This document shows, piece by piece, positions 43,666 to 53,800 of a stretch of 64,000 bases of DNA. How positions within the stretch are numbered: the first letter of the stretch is position 1; each line of letters opens with the position of its first letter. The notes beneath the pieces were generated by a model. It had not been told where the DNA came from. It made no database searches and was given only the letters and a program-made list of their open reading frames with translations. The position numbers were made by a program, and so were the translations under genes. This DNA comes from Bryobacterales bacterium (lineage in GTDB: Bacteria; Acidobacteriota; Terriglobia; Bryobacterales; Bryobacteraceae), in NCBI GenBank assembly GCA_020851555.1, contig JADZCM010000015.1:99015-163014 (forward strand), written 5' to 3'.

Positions 43666-45744
43666 TCAGGGCTGTGCGGGCCGGATGTTCACGTCGATCT
43701 CCCTGGCGGGCGGCAGCGGAAAGCGGACGGTCTCCGGCCTGCCGGCCACCACCAGGTCTCCGGAGGCCAGTTCGGCGCCGTACGGCTCGGCGGACCTCCA
43801 GTGGTAGCGCCCCGGTTCCAGGCGCCACAGCCGGACCTGCGCGCTGGACGGCCGGGCCTCAAAGCTGAACAGCCTGAGGGTCAGGGATCTCGGGCCGGAA
43901 GCCAACACTGCCCGCGCGAACTGCGTCTCGGACGGCGGCCAGGTCACGGCGAAGGCCGGATAGCGGTCGGCTTGCGGAGCCTCTCCCCCGAAAATGTGCC
44001 GCAGGTAATCTGGCGGAAGGGGGTAGTAGACGCGGCCGGTGTCAATTACTTCGGAGGTGTACATGTCGAAGTCCGTGGCCAGGAGGGTCTCGTTCTCCCG
44101 GGCGCTGACGGCCATGTTCCAGACGACCTCCGTGGCGAGCGGCTCGCCTCGGTACCGGAAGCCCGCGTCGTATTTCGAGTCGCCGGTGAGGCGGCGCCAC
44201 TCCAGGTAGGACTGAGGGGACCCGCGGATCTCGTCGCACGCCTCGGGGACGCTCTCACATCGCGCCAGGGCCTGGAAGCTCTCTCCCGCCGTCTCCAGGT
44301 ACCGCGCGTCCGCGGTCAGATGATGGACCGCCAGGAGAAACCAGGCCGGCCGGGCCTGGCTGCCGGCCGAGCCGGCGGAACGCGCGGCCGCGAGTCCGGA
44401 GTCGGCCATCTCACGCAGGAGTCCGGTGGCCGTCCTGTCCCGGGTCAGATAGGCGTACCACAGCGCCGGTCCGAGGGCCCGGTCCGGCGGCTGGTCCAGC
44501 CGGGCGACGACGCCTGCGTCGCCGGGGGAGAGCGCCGCCAGCCATGTCTGTGCCTCCAGCGCGGCCCGCGCCGCCTCCGCTCCAGCCGCCGCCTCGCGGT
44601 TCCCGGCGCTTCTCTCCACCTGCCACCGCGTCCAGAGGCCCTCCGCCAGCTTGCGCAAACCCGACGCGGCAGCCGGAGAGCCCAGCCCGAGCGCGGCCAG
44701 CCCCCACTGGCGGAGCATGCCGGAGTCCGCCTCCCAGCCGCCGCCGAGTTCGCCGTTGGGGCGTTGCCGCCACTCCACCCACCACTTGCTGATCGCCTCC
44801 AGCCGCGCCGCCAGCCGCCGCTGGAGGACGGCCCACTCCGGCGCCTCCGGGGGCGCGGGCGTCAGGCTGACGTCCCACGGGACGGGAGCCGTCTCGAGGC
44901 AGTAAGAGCCGTACGGCATCCGGCCGGACGGGATGTTCCGCTGCTGGCAGGAAGACGAGATCGTCTGGCGCAGCACCTTGTCGCCGGGCGCCAGATTGAG
45001 AGCCTCGCGGAAAAGCGAGTCCGTCCTGGCCATGTCGCGCGGCTCCTGGCTGCCGACGGCGAGCCAGTACGCCGCCCGGGCTTGCCCGGTCACGGCCTCC
45101 CGGCGGATCTCCGGACGCCGGCTCAGAGCCAGCCGGTCGTAGAGCTGCTCCAGGTTGACGCGGCGGCCGGCGCGCAGGTCCTCAAGAAAGGGATCGGCGG
45201 CCAATTGACGGGCGCGGTCGAGCCAGCGCGGCGCGAGACTCCCCTCGAACTGGTCTTGCGGCGTCCAGCGCACCATGGAGAAGAAGTAGCGCGGAGAGTC
45301 GGACCGGACGGTGAAAGGGCCGGTCAGGACGCCCAGCAGGCAGACGGACCGCAGTCCAGTCCGGGCAACGGCGGGCGCGGGCTGCGGAAATGCCCGGAAG
45401 CGTGTGTCAACGGCCTGTCCGCCCGCCTCCAGGGTGAAAGAGTGCTCTCCGCCATCGGGCACGGCCAGGAACACTTCCACCAGGTGAGGCCCGGGGGCTC
45501 TCAGATCGAAATCCAGGTCGCCCTTGACGGCCAGGCCCTGAGCCAACGCCGTATCGAATATCTCGCGGTCATAGCGCAGGCGAGGCAGCTTCACTCTCTC
45601 CAGCAGGCGTGCCGGAGCGGGCCACAGTAGCTCGTTGGAGGACGTGCTGCAAGCGGAACCCTCCGGCGGATCCAGGGGGCTGATGCACCCGCCCTGAACG
45701 GCCTGAGGAACTAGGAACGAGGCTAAAAGGAGGGCGCGTATCAT
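43666..45744 (-). CDS. large exported protein of unknown function
   Basis: 692 aa from the ATG at 45744 with a signal peptide (MIRALLLASFLVPQAVQGG). I do not recognise a named family. Residues about 50-160 look beta-rich. The middle (about 280-520) is Ala/Leu/Trp-rich and helical, with WVEWRQRPNGELGGGWEAD, suggesting an alpha/alpha-barrel. The end is again beta-rich. NGELGGGW-type motifs occur in acidobacterial exported proteins thought to act on glycans, but that is inference. It may be cotranscribed with UDP-glucose dehydrogenase 99 bp downstream. Confidence 0.65.
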   Translation of the reverse strand: MIRALLLASFLVPQAVQGGCISPLDPPEGSACSTSSNELLWPAPARLLERVKLPRLRYDREIFDTALAQGLAVKGDLDFDLRAPGPHLVEVFLAVPDGGEHSFTLEAGGQAVDTRFRAFPQPAPAVARTGLRSVCLLGVLTGPFTVRSDSPRYFFSMVRWTPQDQFEGSLAPRWLDRARQLAADPFLEDLRAGRRVNLEQLYDRLALSRRPEIRREAVTGQARAAYWLAVGSQEPRDMARTDSLFREALNLAPGDKVLRQTISSSCQQRNIPSGRMPYGSYCLETAPVPWDVSLTPAPPEAPEWAVLQRRLAARLEAISKWWVEWRQRPNGELGGGWEADSGMLRQWGLAALGLGSPAAASGLRKLAEGLWTRWQVERSAGNREAAAGAEAARAALEAQTWLAALSPGDAGVVARLDQPPDRALGPALWYAYLTRDRTATGLLREMADSGLAAARSAGSAGSQARPAWFLLAVHHLTADARYLETAGESFQALARCESVPEACDEIRGSPQSYLEWRRLTGDSKYDAGFRYRGEPLATEVVWNMAVSARENETLLATDFDMYTSEVIDTGRVYYPLPPDYLRHIFGGEAPQADRYPAFAVTWPPSETQFARAVLASGPRSLTLRLFSFEARPSSAQVRLWRLEPGRYHWRSAEPYGAELASGDLVVAGRPETVRFPLPPAREIDVNIRPAQP

Positions 45745-46115
45745 GCCAAGATGCCAGAGTAGCGCGTCTCCCCTCGGGCGTGCCCGCGGCTCGTGCTCCA
45801 ATGCTGGACGGGAATCCCTCCGTCAGTTCCGCGGCCGGCCGGATGCCAGCCGTCCCGGCCCGATGCAGACCGCCGGGCCGTTGAGCCACGCCTCGATTCG
45901 GGTGGCCTCATTGCGTAACGCCCTCCAGGCTTCAACCGCGTCCCGTTTGGGTCTCGAGTCCTCCCGCATAGGCGAGACACCCTAGCCCGCATCACCGTGT
46001 ATCGGCGTCGCGTCCCCTGGAACACCGGAGGGAGTCATGCGAGCCTAATGATCGGGCGGCCGGCGCCGATGAACAACTGTAGGCGTCCGGGGTCCGGCCC
46101 CGAGCGCCGTCCTGT
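45745..46115. other. divergent intergenic region
   Basis: About 370 bases between the exported protein gene (leftward) and the HD-GYP regulator (rightward). Apart from the possible 48-residue frame at 45823-45969, I see no gene. No strong promoter or hairpin stands out. Confidence 0.35.
45823..45969 (-). CDS. possible 48-residue protein
   Basis: A short frame from the ATG at 45969 to a TGA at 45823, ending 78 bp before the start of the exported protein gene and reading toward it. The middle, KRDAVEAWRALRNEATRIEA, is a good amphipathic helix, better than the background. There is only a weak ribosome binding site, and I know no family for it. It could be a small leader protein or chance. Confidence 0.3.
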   Translation of the reverse strand: MREDSRPKRDAVEAWRALRNEATRIEAWLNGPAVCIGPGRLASGRPRN

Positions 46116-47237
46116 ATGGCGAACGGCAACGGGAATTCGCCGGCCTTTCCGGCGGCAGCGCTGACACCGCCTCGAGACGAACCATTTCTCGATGGCGGCG
46201 TCCCTCCCACGGTGCTCATCCTGGACCAGGTTGAGGTCAACCGGCGATTGCTGCGGGCCATGTTGAAGTCCGAGCCTTACCTGATCCGTGAGGCCCGGCG
46301 CGCTCCCGAGGCGCTGGAGATCCTGGCGAAGGACAAGATCGATCTGGTCATCCTCGACCTGATGATGCCCGGCATGAGCGGCCCGGATTTCTGCCGGACA
46401 ATTAAGGCCGACCGGAGAACCCAACTGGTCCCAGTATTGATGGTGACCAACGCACACGGGGTCGAGAACGAGGTGGCCGGGATCGTCTCAGGTGCGGACG
46501 AATTCCTGACCAAGCCTCTGCATCCGGCAGTGGTGCGGGCCAGGGTCCGGGCCTTGCTGCGCCACAGGGCGGCCGTTGACTCTCTGGAGGAAGCCGAATC
46601 GATCCTGTTCGCTCTCGCCCAGGCTGTCGAACAACGGGACCCGTACACCGCCGGTCACTGCCAGCGGCTGGCCTGGTACAGCGTCTCCGTTGGCATGAGC
46701 CTGGGGCTCGCCCGCCGGGAGTTGATCGCCCTCCACCGGGGAGGCTTTCTGCACGATATCGGCAAGATCGCGGTGCCCGACGCAATCCTGCACAAAAAGG
46801 GACGGCTGGACGAACGGGAATGGGAGGTGATGCGGAGCCACACCTGCAAGGGCGAGAGCATCTGCCGTCCCATGAAGAGCCTGCAAGCGGTCCTGCCGGT
46901 GATCCGCAGCCATCACGAGCGGTGGGACGGCGGAGGTTACCCGGATGGCCTGAAGGGAGAGGAGATACCGCTGGTGGCCCGCATACTTCAGGTCGCGGAC
47001 ATCTACGATGCACTCACCACCGTCCGCCCTTACAAGCCCGCGCTAAGCCCAGAGTCGGCCTGCGAAACTCTGGAGAAAGAGGCGGCTGCCGGCTGGCGCG
47101 ACCCTGAACTCGTTCAGACGTTCTGCCGCCTACAGCGCGAAGGATCGGGCCTGCTCGGGGATCCTTCTTCGACGGACTGGCCGCAACTGGAGCAGTTGGG
47201 CCAGTCTCTGGCCGCCGTTCATTTCCCCCCGGGCTGA
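46116..47237 (+). CDS. response regulator with HD-GYP phosphodiesterase domain
   Basis: 373 aa. Receiver domain at about 32-150: VLILDQVEVNRRLL, the phosphorylated Asp in DLVILDLMMPGMSG, and the Lys in FLTKPLHP. HD-GYP domain at about 165-345: DPYTAGHCQRLAW, LHRGGFLHDIGKIAVPD (HD), and HHERWDGGGYPDGLKGEEIP, with VADIYDALTTVRPYK. The metal ligands and the GYP loop are intact, so it should hydrolyse cyclic di-GMP when phosphorylated. No histidine kinase is next to it. Confidence 0.92.
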   Translation: MANGNGNSPAFPAAALTPPRDEPFLDGGVPPTVLILDQVEVNRRLLRAMLKSEPYLIREARRAPEALEILAKDKIDLVILDLMMPGMSGPDFCRTIKADRRTQLVPVLMVTNAHGVENEVAGIVSGADEFLTKPLHPAVVRARVRALLRHRAAVDSLEEAESILFALAQAVEQRDPYTAGHCQRLAWYSVSVGMSLGLARRELIALHRGGFLHDIGKIAVPDAILHKKGRLDEREWEVMRSHTCKGESICRPMKSLQAVLPVIRSHHERWDGGGYPDGLKGEEIPLVARILQVADIYDALTTVRPYKPALSPESACETLEKEAAAGWRDPELVQTFCRLQREGSGLLGDPSSTDWPQLEQLGQSLAAVHFPPG

Positions 47238-47284
47238 CCGGCCCGGAAAGAAAGTGGGGCGCCTTCCGCCGGAGGCGCCGCGGA

Positions 47285-48103
47285 TCACTTCTTGGCCGGC
47301 GCCGCGCCGGCGGGGGCCGCGGGAAGCTGCCATCCGTCGTGGCTGGGCCCGTTCTGAAAGAACTTGAACTCCGCCTTGTCGGGCCGCGGGGCGGTGGCCT
47401 CCATGCTGGCCGCACCGAAGAACTTGCCCGCCTTTTGGGTCGCCAGCTTGACCTTGGTGACCAACTCCTCGTAGGCCGGTTCCCCGGGCTTCGTCCCCGA
47501 GAAACTGCCCAGGTCGTTGTTGGCGACGATGACCACGTCCACCCCGGGAACCCGCGCAATATCATACGCGTTGGCGACCCCTACGGGCGTTTCGATCATC
47601 ACGACTATCAGCATGTTGTCGTTGGCCGTCTCCCGGTAGTTGGGCCCCCAGATGCGCGACGCCTGCGCCATCCCGTTGCTGCGGCGGCCTTCGAAGGGGA
47701 ACTTGGAGTACCTCACCGCCGCCATCGCCTTCTCGGGCGTGTCGACGGTCGGCATGATAATCCCGAGCGCGCCGACGTCGGTGGCGTGCTGAAGCGTGCT
47801 CTCAAGCTCGTCCGACACGCGGATCATGGGGATGCCGGCTTTGGGGCAGGTCCCGATCATCTTTTCGACGTCGGCGAAAGAGAGCGTGCTGTGCTGCATG
47901 TCGAACCAGATGTAGTCGTAGTGCGGCGCCACCTTGCAGTACAGGTCCGGGTCCGGACGCGAGATTGTGTAGCAATTGATGGCCTTGCCGTCGAGCAATT
48001 TCTGCTTGGCGGTGTTGTACAGCTTCGGCTGGGCGGCTGCCGGAAGGCAGGACAACCCCGCCGCCAGCATTGCAATAAGAGCCGTGTGGTTGATGCTGAA
48101 CAT
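47285..48103 (-). CDS. exported HpcH/HpaI-type aldolase
   Basis: 272 aa from the ATG at 48103, with GGGAGGG upstream. A signal peptide (INHTALIAMLAAGLSCLPAAAQ) is followed by the TIM-barrel domain: IWFDMQHSTLSF (catalytic His), GIPMIRVSD (Arg), GIIMPTVDTPEKA, VVMIETPVGVANA (metal Glu) and VANNDLGSFSG (metal Asp). These match class II pyruvate aldolases that cleave or form 2-keto-3-deoxy compounds. Export of such an enzyme is unusual, since relatives are cytoplasmic. The C-terminus is a Pro/Ala-rich tail. Confidence 0.85.
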   Translation of the reverse strand: MFSINHTALIAMLAAGLSCLPAAAQPKLYNTAKQKLLDGKAINCYTISRPDPDLYCKVAPHYDYIWFDMQHSTLSFADVEKMIGTCPKAGIPMIRVSDELESTLQHATDVGALGIIMPTVDTPEKAMAAVRYSKFPFEGRRSNGMAQASRIWGPNYRETANDNMLIVVMIETPVGVANAYDIARVPGVDVVIVANNDLGSFSGTKPGEPAYEELVTKVKLATQKAGKFFGAASMEATAPRPDKAEFKFFQNGPSHDGWQLPAAPAGAAPAKK

Positions 48104-48546
48104 CGCTATTCCCTCCCTGCTATCTTGCGGGCCGGCAGGCCATGCCGCCCGTGCGGACCGCGCCCCGCGGATGGCTCTTGCCAGGCTCTTGATGGAGTCC
48201 CTCAACGGCCGGCGCTCCATCGCGAAGCGACCAGTATAACCACTTTTCCGGATTGCGCGACAGGCGTTCAGGAACTCGGCACTTGCCGCCGCTGCAACGC
48301 CGCCTGAAGCCGGAACTCCCGCCGGTCCGCATCGGAACGTCCTGCGGCGGCGGGCCCCTGGGGATGCAGCGACAAACACAGCGTGCAGGCCGGTGGTGTA
48401 TAATTCGTCCACCGGGATGCTCTAGCAGAGAACCCGGAGGCGTGTTGAAAGGCGAGCGCCGGGGCGTCCGGCCTGATGAAGGGAGACGGGACGCCGCTCC
48501 GTGGGGTGAGGGGCCTCCCACCCACAGCCTGCTCAGGAGAATCGAC
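48104..48546. other. divergent intergenic region with a long structured leader
   Basis: About 440 bases between the aldolase gene (leftward) and the GNAT gene (rightward). A TATAAT at 48399-48404 is a good -10 for rightward transcription. The following 140 nt include hairpins (GGCGTCC...GGACGCC at about 48463-48491 and a GGGTG...CACCC pair just before the ribosome binding site). No riboswitch class is recognised. Confidence 0.4.
48399..48404 (+). promoter_or_regulatory. possible -10 element for the GNAT gene
   Basis: A perfect TATAAT preceded directly by TG. No convincing -35 is seen at the right distance, so it may depend on an activator or an alternative -35. Confidence 0.35.
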
Positions 48547-49146
48547 GTGTTTGAGCCAAGAACAGCGAAGCTGAAGGATAACCGGGAAGTTCTCATCCGG
48601 GAGATGCAGGCTGGGGACGTCGAAGCATCCTTGGCTTTCTTTCGCGCGCTTCCCGAGAGGGACCGGCTCAGTTTTCGAAGGGACCTGGGGATGCGCGAGG
48701 CCGTCGAGAAGCGCATCCGCGAACTGGAGGACGGCGCCGTCAAGAGGCTGGTCGCGGTGACCGCGGACGGGGCGATCGTGGCCGATGGGGCGCTCGAATT
48801 CTCCGAGTACGGATGGGAGCGGCACATCGCCGAACTGAGGTTGTTCGCCGCGCCCTCCCATCAGCGTAAGGGCCTCGGCATGTTGATGGCCGGCGCTCTC
48901 TACGACCTTGCCGCGTCGGCCGGCGTCGAGGAGATCGTCGTGAAAATGATGCCCTCCCAAACCGCCGCGCTGCGTATCTTCCACAAGCTGGGATTCCGCC
49001 AGGAAGCGGTGCTCCGTCAGTATGTCAAAGACCTGAACGGGGCCAGGCAGGACCTGGTCCTGATGCGGCGGCGCCTGGAGGACCTATGGCAGAAGTACGA
49101 GGAGTTCATGCACGAGACGGACCTGCGCTCCTTCAGGATGGAGTGA
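48547..49146 (+). CDS. GNAT-family N-acetyltransferase
   Basis: 199 aa from a GTG at 48547, fixed by AGGAGA (48535-48540) 6 nt upstream. A longer open frame upstream is not protein-like. The GNAT fold is seen in VLIREMQAGDVEASLAFFRA, AELRLFAAPSHQRKGLGMLM (acetyl-CoA loop, Q-x-x-G-x-G-like) and AALRIFHKLGFRQEAVLRQ. It transfers an acetyl group to an unknown amine. The protein ends with a short helical, charged tail. Confidence 0.87.
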   Translation: MFEPRTAKLKDNREVLIREMQAGDVEASLAFFRALPERDRLSFRRDLGMREAVEKRIRELEDGAVKRLVAVTADGAIVADGALEFSEYGWERHIAELRLFAAPSHQRKGLGMLMAGALYDLAASAGVEEIVVKMMPSQTAALRIFHKLGFRQEAVLRQYVKDLNGARQDLVLMRRRLEDLWQKYEEFMHETDLRSFRME

Positions 49147-49201
49147 TCCCGGCCCGACAAAACGGCACTGTCTTGTTGAAATTCCCTGCGTAGGCCAACC
49201 G

Positions 49202-50695
49202 GTGCAACCTGGTATTCATCTTTCCCGGGAGTCCGCCATCGCGGCTGCCGCCTCCATCTCGGACCTGCGCGACGCGCTGAACCTGCTGGCCTCCGTTCCC
49301 GGCCAACTTGCCGTTACCGGGACGCCGGTGGATCCCGTTGCCGAACTGGCGGGTGTCTACAAACTGGTGGGGGCGGGGACGCCGCTGCCGCCGCCCACGC
49401 GCACGGGGCCCGCCATGCTGTTCAAGAACGTCAAGGGCTTCACGATGCCCGTGGTGGTGGGCGTGCTGGCCAGCCGGGAGAGAGCGGCGCTGCTCCTGGG
49501 GAGCACGGCGCGGCGCCTGCCGTTCGATCTGCTGGAGGCGCTCGAAAACCCGGTCGCTCCGGTTGTAGTCGGGCCGCAGCAGGCGCCCTGCCAGGAAGTC
49601 GTGGTGCGTCCGCCCTTCGACCTGCGCACTCTGATTCCGGCGCCGTCCAACACACCGGCGGATGCCGGCCCGTACTTCAACATGGGCCTGGTGCGCGCGG
49701 AGGATCCGGAAACCGGAGCGTCCGACGTCACGATTCACCGTCTCTGCGTGCAAGGCCCTGACCGCCTCAGCATCTACTTCGTGCCCGGCCGCCACATCGA
49801 CCAGTTCCGCGCGAAGGCCGAGCGGGCGGGGCGTTCCCTCGCGGCCTCAATCAGTATGGGCCTGGATCCGGCAATCTACCTCGCATCCTGCTTTGAACCG
49901 CCCACGACCGCGCTGGGCGTGGACGAACTCACGATCGCCGGCGGCCTGCGCCGCCGTCCGGTTGAACTGGTGGAGTGCGTTTCGGTCAAGGCCAAGGCCA
50001 TCGCGCGGGCGGAGATCGTTCTCGAAGGTGAAGTGCTGGCCGGCGAACGCGTCCGCGAGGACGCGCAGACGCGGACCGGCTACTCGATGCCCGAATTCCC
50101 CGGATACCTTGGCGCCGCCCAGCCGGAACTGCCGGTGATCCGCATCACGGCGGTTACCCACCGCGCCAGTCCCATACTTCAGACCATCGTGGGCCCCGCG
50201 GAGGAGCACACCAACCTGGTGGGCATTCCAACGGAAGCCAGCATCCTGCGGCTGGTGGAAAGCAGCATGCCGGGCCGGGTGCCCGGCGTTTACTGCCACT
50301 CCTCGGGCGGCGGCAAGTACCTGGCGATTCTCCAATTCCGCAAGCAGGCTCCGAGCGACGAAGGCCGCCAGCGGCAAGCCGCGCTAACGGCCTTCGCCGC
50401 CTTCCCGGAACTGAAGCACGTCATCCTGGTGGACGAGGACGTGGACATCTTCGACACCAACGACGTGCTGTGGGCCATGACCACTCGTTACCAGGGAGAC
50501 CGCAGCACGGTCTTCATCCCCGGGGTGCGCTGCCACCCGCTGGACCCCTCGCAGTCGCCCGAATTCAGCCCCTCTATCCCGGCGCCGGGGATTTCATGCA
50601 AGACCATCTTCGACTGCACGGTCCCCTACGCCATGAAGGACAAGTTCCGCCGGGCAGAGTTCCAGCCGGTTGATCTGAAGAAGTTCCTGCCGTAG
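49202..50695 (+). CDS. UbiD-family prenylated-FMN decarboxylase
   Basis: 497 aa from a GTG at 49202. UbiD features include SISDLRDALNLL at the start, GPYFNMGLVRAEDPETG, RHIDQFRAKAERAG, IARAEIVLEGEVL, and VDEDVDIFDTNDVLWAM near the end. The family decarboxylates aromatic or alpha,beta-unsaturated acids with prenylated FMN made by UbiX. No ubiX is in the window. The substrate is unclear; it is not specifically the ubiquinone enzyme. It may be cotranscribed with the GNAT gene 55 bp upstream. Confidence 0.88.
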   Translation: MQPGIHLSRESAIAAAASISDLRDALNLLASVPGQLAVTGTPVDPVAELAGVYKLVGAGTPLPPPTRTGPAMLFKNVKGFTMPVVVGVLASRERAALLLGSTARRLPFDLLEALENPVAPVVVGPQQAPCQEVVVRPPFDLRTLIPAPSNTPADAGPYFNMGLVRAEDPETGASDVTIHRLCVQGPDRLSIYFVPGRHIDQFRAKAERAGRSLAASISMGLDPAIYLASCFEPPTTALGVDELTIAGGLRRRPVELVECVSVKAKAIARAEIVLEGEVLAGERVREDAQTRTGYSMPEFPGYLGAAQPELPVIRITAVTHRASPILQTIVGPAEEHTNLVGIPTEASILRLVESSMPGRVPGVYCHSSGGGKYLAILQFRKQAPSDEGRQRQAALTAFAAFPELKHVILVDEDVDIFDTNDVLWAMTTRYQGDRSTVFIPGVRCHPLDPSQSPEFSPSIPAPGISCKTIFDCTVPYAMKDKFRRAEFQPVDLKKFLP

Positions 50696-50759
50696 CCCTG
50701 CCGGCCGCTGAGAGCCGCCGGGGGGCCTCGAAGCACGGCCGGGGCGCGCAGGATAACAG

Positions 50760-50811
50760 GTTCGCATTCGTGGCTCCAAACGCGCTGGATTGATATACAA
50801 TGAATGCGAAC
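50760..50811. promoter_or_regulatory. 10-bp inverted repeat bracketing a -10 element
   Basis: GTTCGCATTC (50760-50769) and GAATGCGAAC (50802-50811) are exact inverted copies with centres 42 bp apart, four helical turns. Between them lies TATACA (50794-50799), a good -10 with a weak -35. The arrangement suggests paired operator half-sites controlling the downstream TonB receptor gene. A stem-loop in DNA or RNA is the alternative. Confidence 0.55.
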
Positions 50812-50879
50812 AGGGTGTGATTGCTGGAAGTCCTGGACTCATAGTCAAGACTAAAACCTTAGAAGGAGGGCAAACTCGA

Positions 50880-53800
50880 ATGCGACTACGAACGCTGGCA
50901 GTTCTCCTCGTCCTGATGGTGGGCGTTGTGCAGGCTCAAGACATCAGGGGCATGATTTCCGGAACAGTGACCGATCCGCAGGGCGCGCACGTCGTCGGCG
51001 CCCCCGTGGCGGTGACCAATACGGCCACGAATGTCACCACATCGCTGATCACCAACGAAAGCGGCTACTATGAGGCGCCGCTGCTTCTGCCCGGCCCTTA
51101 CCAGGTATCCGTGGACGCCACCGGCTTCAAGAGGACCGTCCGCTCCAATCTGGTCCTGGCGATGTCGGCTCAACTCAGAATTGACATCCAATTGGAGGTC
51201 GGCGAGTTGACCCAGTCGATCACCATCAGTTCCGAGTCGCCCATTCTCGACACCAGCACCGTCACTGTGGGACGGGCGCTGACCACCCGAGAGGTCCATG
51301 ACCTCCCGGTGTTGACCAACAGCATCGTCCTGCTGGCGCGGGTGGCGGCGGGCGTAGTGAATCAGGGGACCACGCAGTTCCTGACGCAGGGCATGGTCGG
51401 CGGCTCCTCGGGTTTCTTTGCGCCGCTTGGTCTCGGCCAGAATGAGTGGAGCATCGACGGCGCGTCCAACCTGGGCAGCGGCGGGATTGCGTTTACGCCT
51501 TTCACCGACCAGATCGCGGAATTCAAGATCGACACCACAAGTTTCGACGCCTCCGTCGGGCACGCCATCGGCCTGAACGTTTCCTTTTCGACCAAGTCCG
51601 GCACGAACTCACTCCACGGCTCCGCCACCGAGCAGTACTGGAACACCCGCTGGAACGCGGCGTCGTTCTTCGTGAAGCAGAAGTACTACCAGGACATCGC
51701 GGCCGCCAGGGCCGCCGGCAACAGCGCGCTGGCGGACCAACTGGCTTCCCGGCCCATGCAGAACGCGGGGCATTCCAACGATTACGGTTTCACCGCCGGC
51801 GGGCCCGTGTACATCCCGAAGGTGTACAACGGCAAGAACAAGCTGTTCTGGTTCTTCTCCTTGTCGCAGAACAAGACCCGCCAGCCGGCGCGCTCGAGCG
51901 AGATCACCAACTCCGTTCCCACCATGGCGCAGCGCCAGGGCAATTTCTCGGATCTGCTGGCGATCAACTCGAAATACCAGATCTACGATCCTTTGAGTGT
52001 GACAGCGGACCCTGCCCGGCCCGGGCACTACATCCGCACGCCCATTGCGGGGAATATCATCCCTCAATCCAGGATTCTCACTCCGAAGATATTCGAGTGG
52101 TACAACAGCCGGTTGCCGGTGCCCAACAACAACCCGGCGAACCCCATGACAGAACCGTTCGACAACTTCCTCGCCCTGGGGCAGGTGGACAACGTCAACT
52201 ACACCGGCATCGCGGGCCGGGCCGATTTCGCGCCCGGCATGAAGAACCGCTTCTCGTTCTCCTTCAACTGGAGTAAGTTCACCGAAAACGCCCAGGACTG
52301 GACCTACGCCAGTTCGCCCGGCCTTCAGGATTGGGACAACGACCGGATTCCGCGGGGCGGGATTCTGAACTGGACCTACGCCCGGAGTTCCGCGACCGTC
52401 ATCACCGCAAGCCTCTCGGGCAACGAATGGTCGAACGTGCAGAAGACGCTCGGCGTCAGGAAATACAAGCCCAGCGACATCGGCTTCCCGGCTTACATGG
52501 ACGCCCGCTGCCAGGCCCAGGGCGGATGCGGCGCGCCCCTGGTGTCCTGGAACGGCTTCCGGTCGGCCTTCGGGGGAGGCGGCCTGACCATGAGCCGTAG
52601 TCTCAACGCCGACGTGGTTCAACGCTCGGCAGCCGTCAAATCGAGCCTGACGCACATCCGCGGCCGCCACTCCCTGGGAGGCGGCATCGACTTCCGGATG
52701 GCTTACGCGAACAACCCCGGCGGCGCCGGCAGCAGCATGGGGAGTTTCAGCTTCAACAGCCTGTACGTGCGGAGGAATGACGACACGCTTACCCCGGCCG
52801 GCGACCTCGGGCTCAGCTATGCCGCCTTCATGCTCGGAATTCCCAGTTCCATGTCCAGCAGCGACAACGCCAGCTACGCGTTGTCGAATCCCTACTATGC
52901 GTGGTACGGCCAGGACACCTGGCGCGTGACGCGCGAGTTGACGCTGACGCTCGGGCTCCGCATGGAATACGAACTGGCGCCGCTGGAGCGCCACGACCGG
53001 GCGCTGACTTACTTCGACCCTGCCGCGCAGTTGCCCATTGCGACGGCGGCCCAGGCGGCCTATGCCGCCAACCCCGTACCGGAACTCGCCGCCAGCGCTT
53101 TCAAGGTTCAAGGCGGGTCGCTTTACGCGGGGGCTAACGGGGCTCCGCGCCGGGCCTGGCAGAACGAGTTGATGTGGCTGCCACGCCTGTCGGCGGCCTG
53201 GCAGTTCCACCCCAAGATGATTCTCCGTGCCGGTTACGGAATCTACTTTGATTCGATCAACGTTCAGAACCTCACGCTGAATCAATCAGGGTTCTCGAGA
53301 ACGACGTCCACCAACCTCACCAACGACTACGGCGTGAACTGGCTGGCCGGGAACCCAAAGGCCGGCATATCCCCTATGGCCGATCCTTTTCCGGTCCGGG
53401 CTGACGGCACTCGCTTCGACGCGCCCCTGGGAAACGCACTGGGCGCCATGGCTCTGGTCGGAGGAGGCTATTCCTACTCGCCGTGGGAGCGCAAGCATCC
53501 GAGGCAGCAGCAGTGGAGGATCGGTTTGCAGCGGCAGTTGACTCCCAACATGGCCGTGGAGGTTCACTACTGGGGCTCCTGGGGCGACCGTCTCGGGTTC
53601 AGCCGCAGGCTGAACGCCCTGCCCGCTCAATACTGGAACACCACGCTGGTTCGCAATAACGCCCTCGCCAGCAATATGTCCCAGAACGTGACGAATCCAT
53701 TCAACATCAATAACTTCGCATCCATCAAGACATCCAACCCGGCACTCTATGCGCAGATGTCCACGATGGGCTTCTTCACCGGTTCCACCATCCAGAAGAA

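Noticed and set aside
42148..45630. 1160-codon plus-strand open frame across UDP-glucose dehydrogenase and the exported protein gene
   Set aside because: It crosses two well-supported minus-strand genes and their gap, and has no recognisable motifs.
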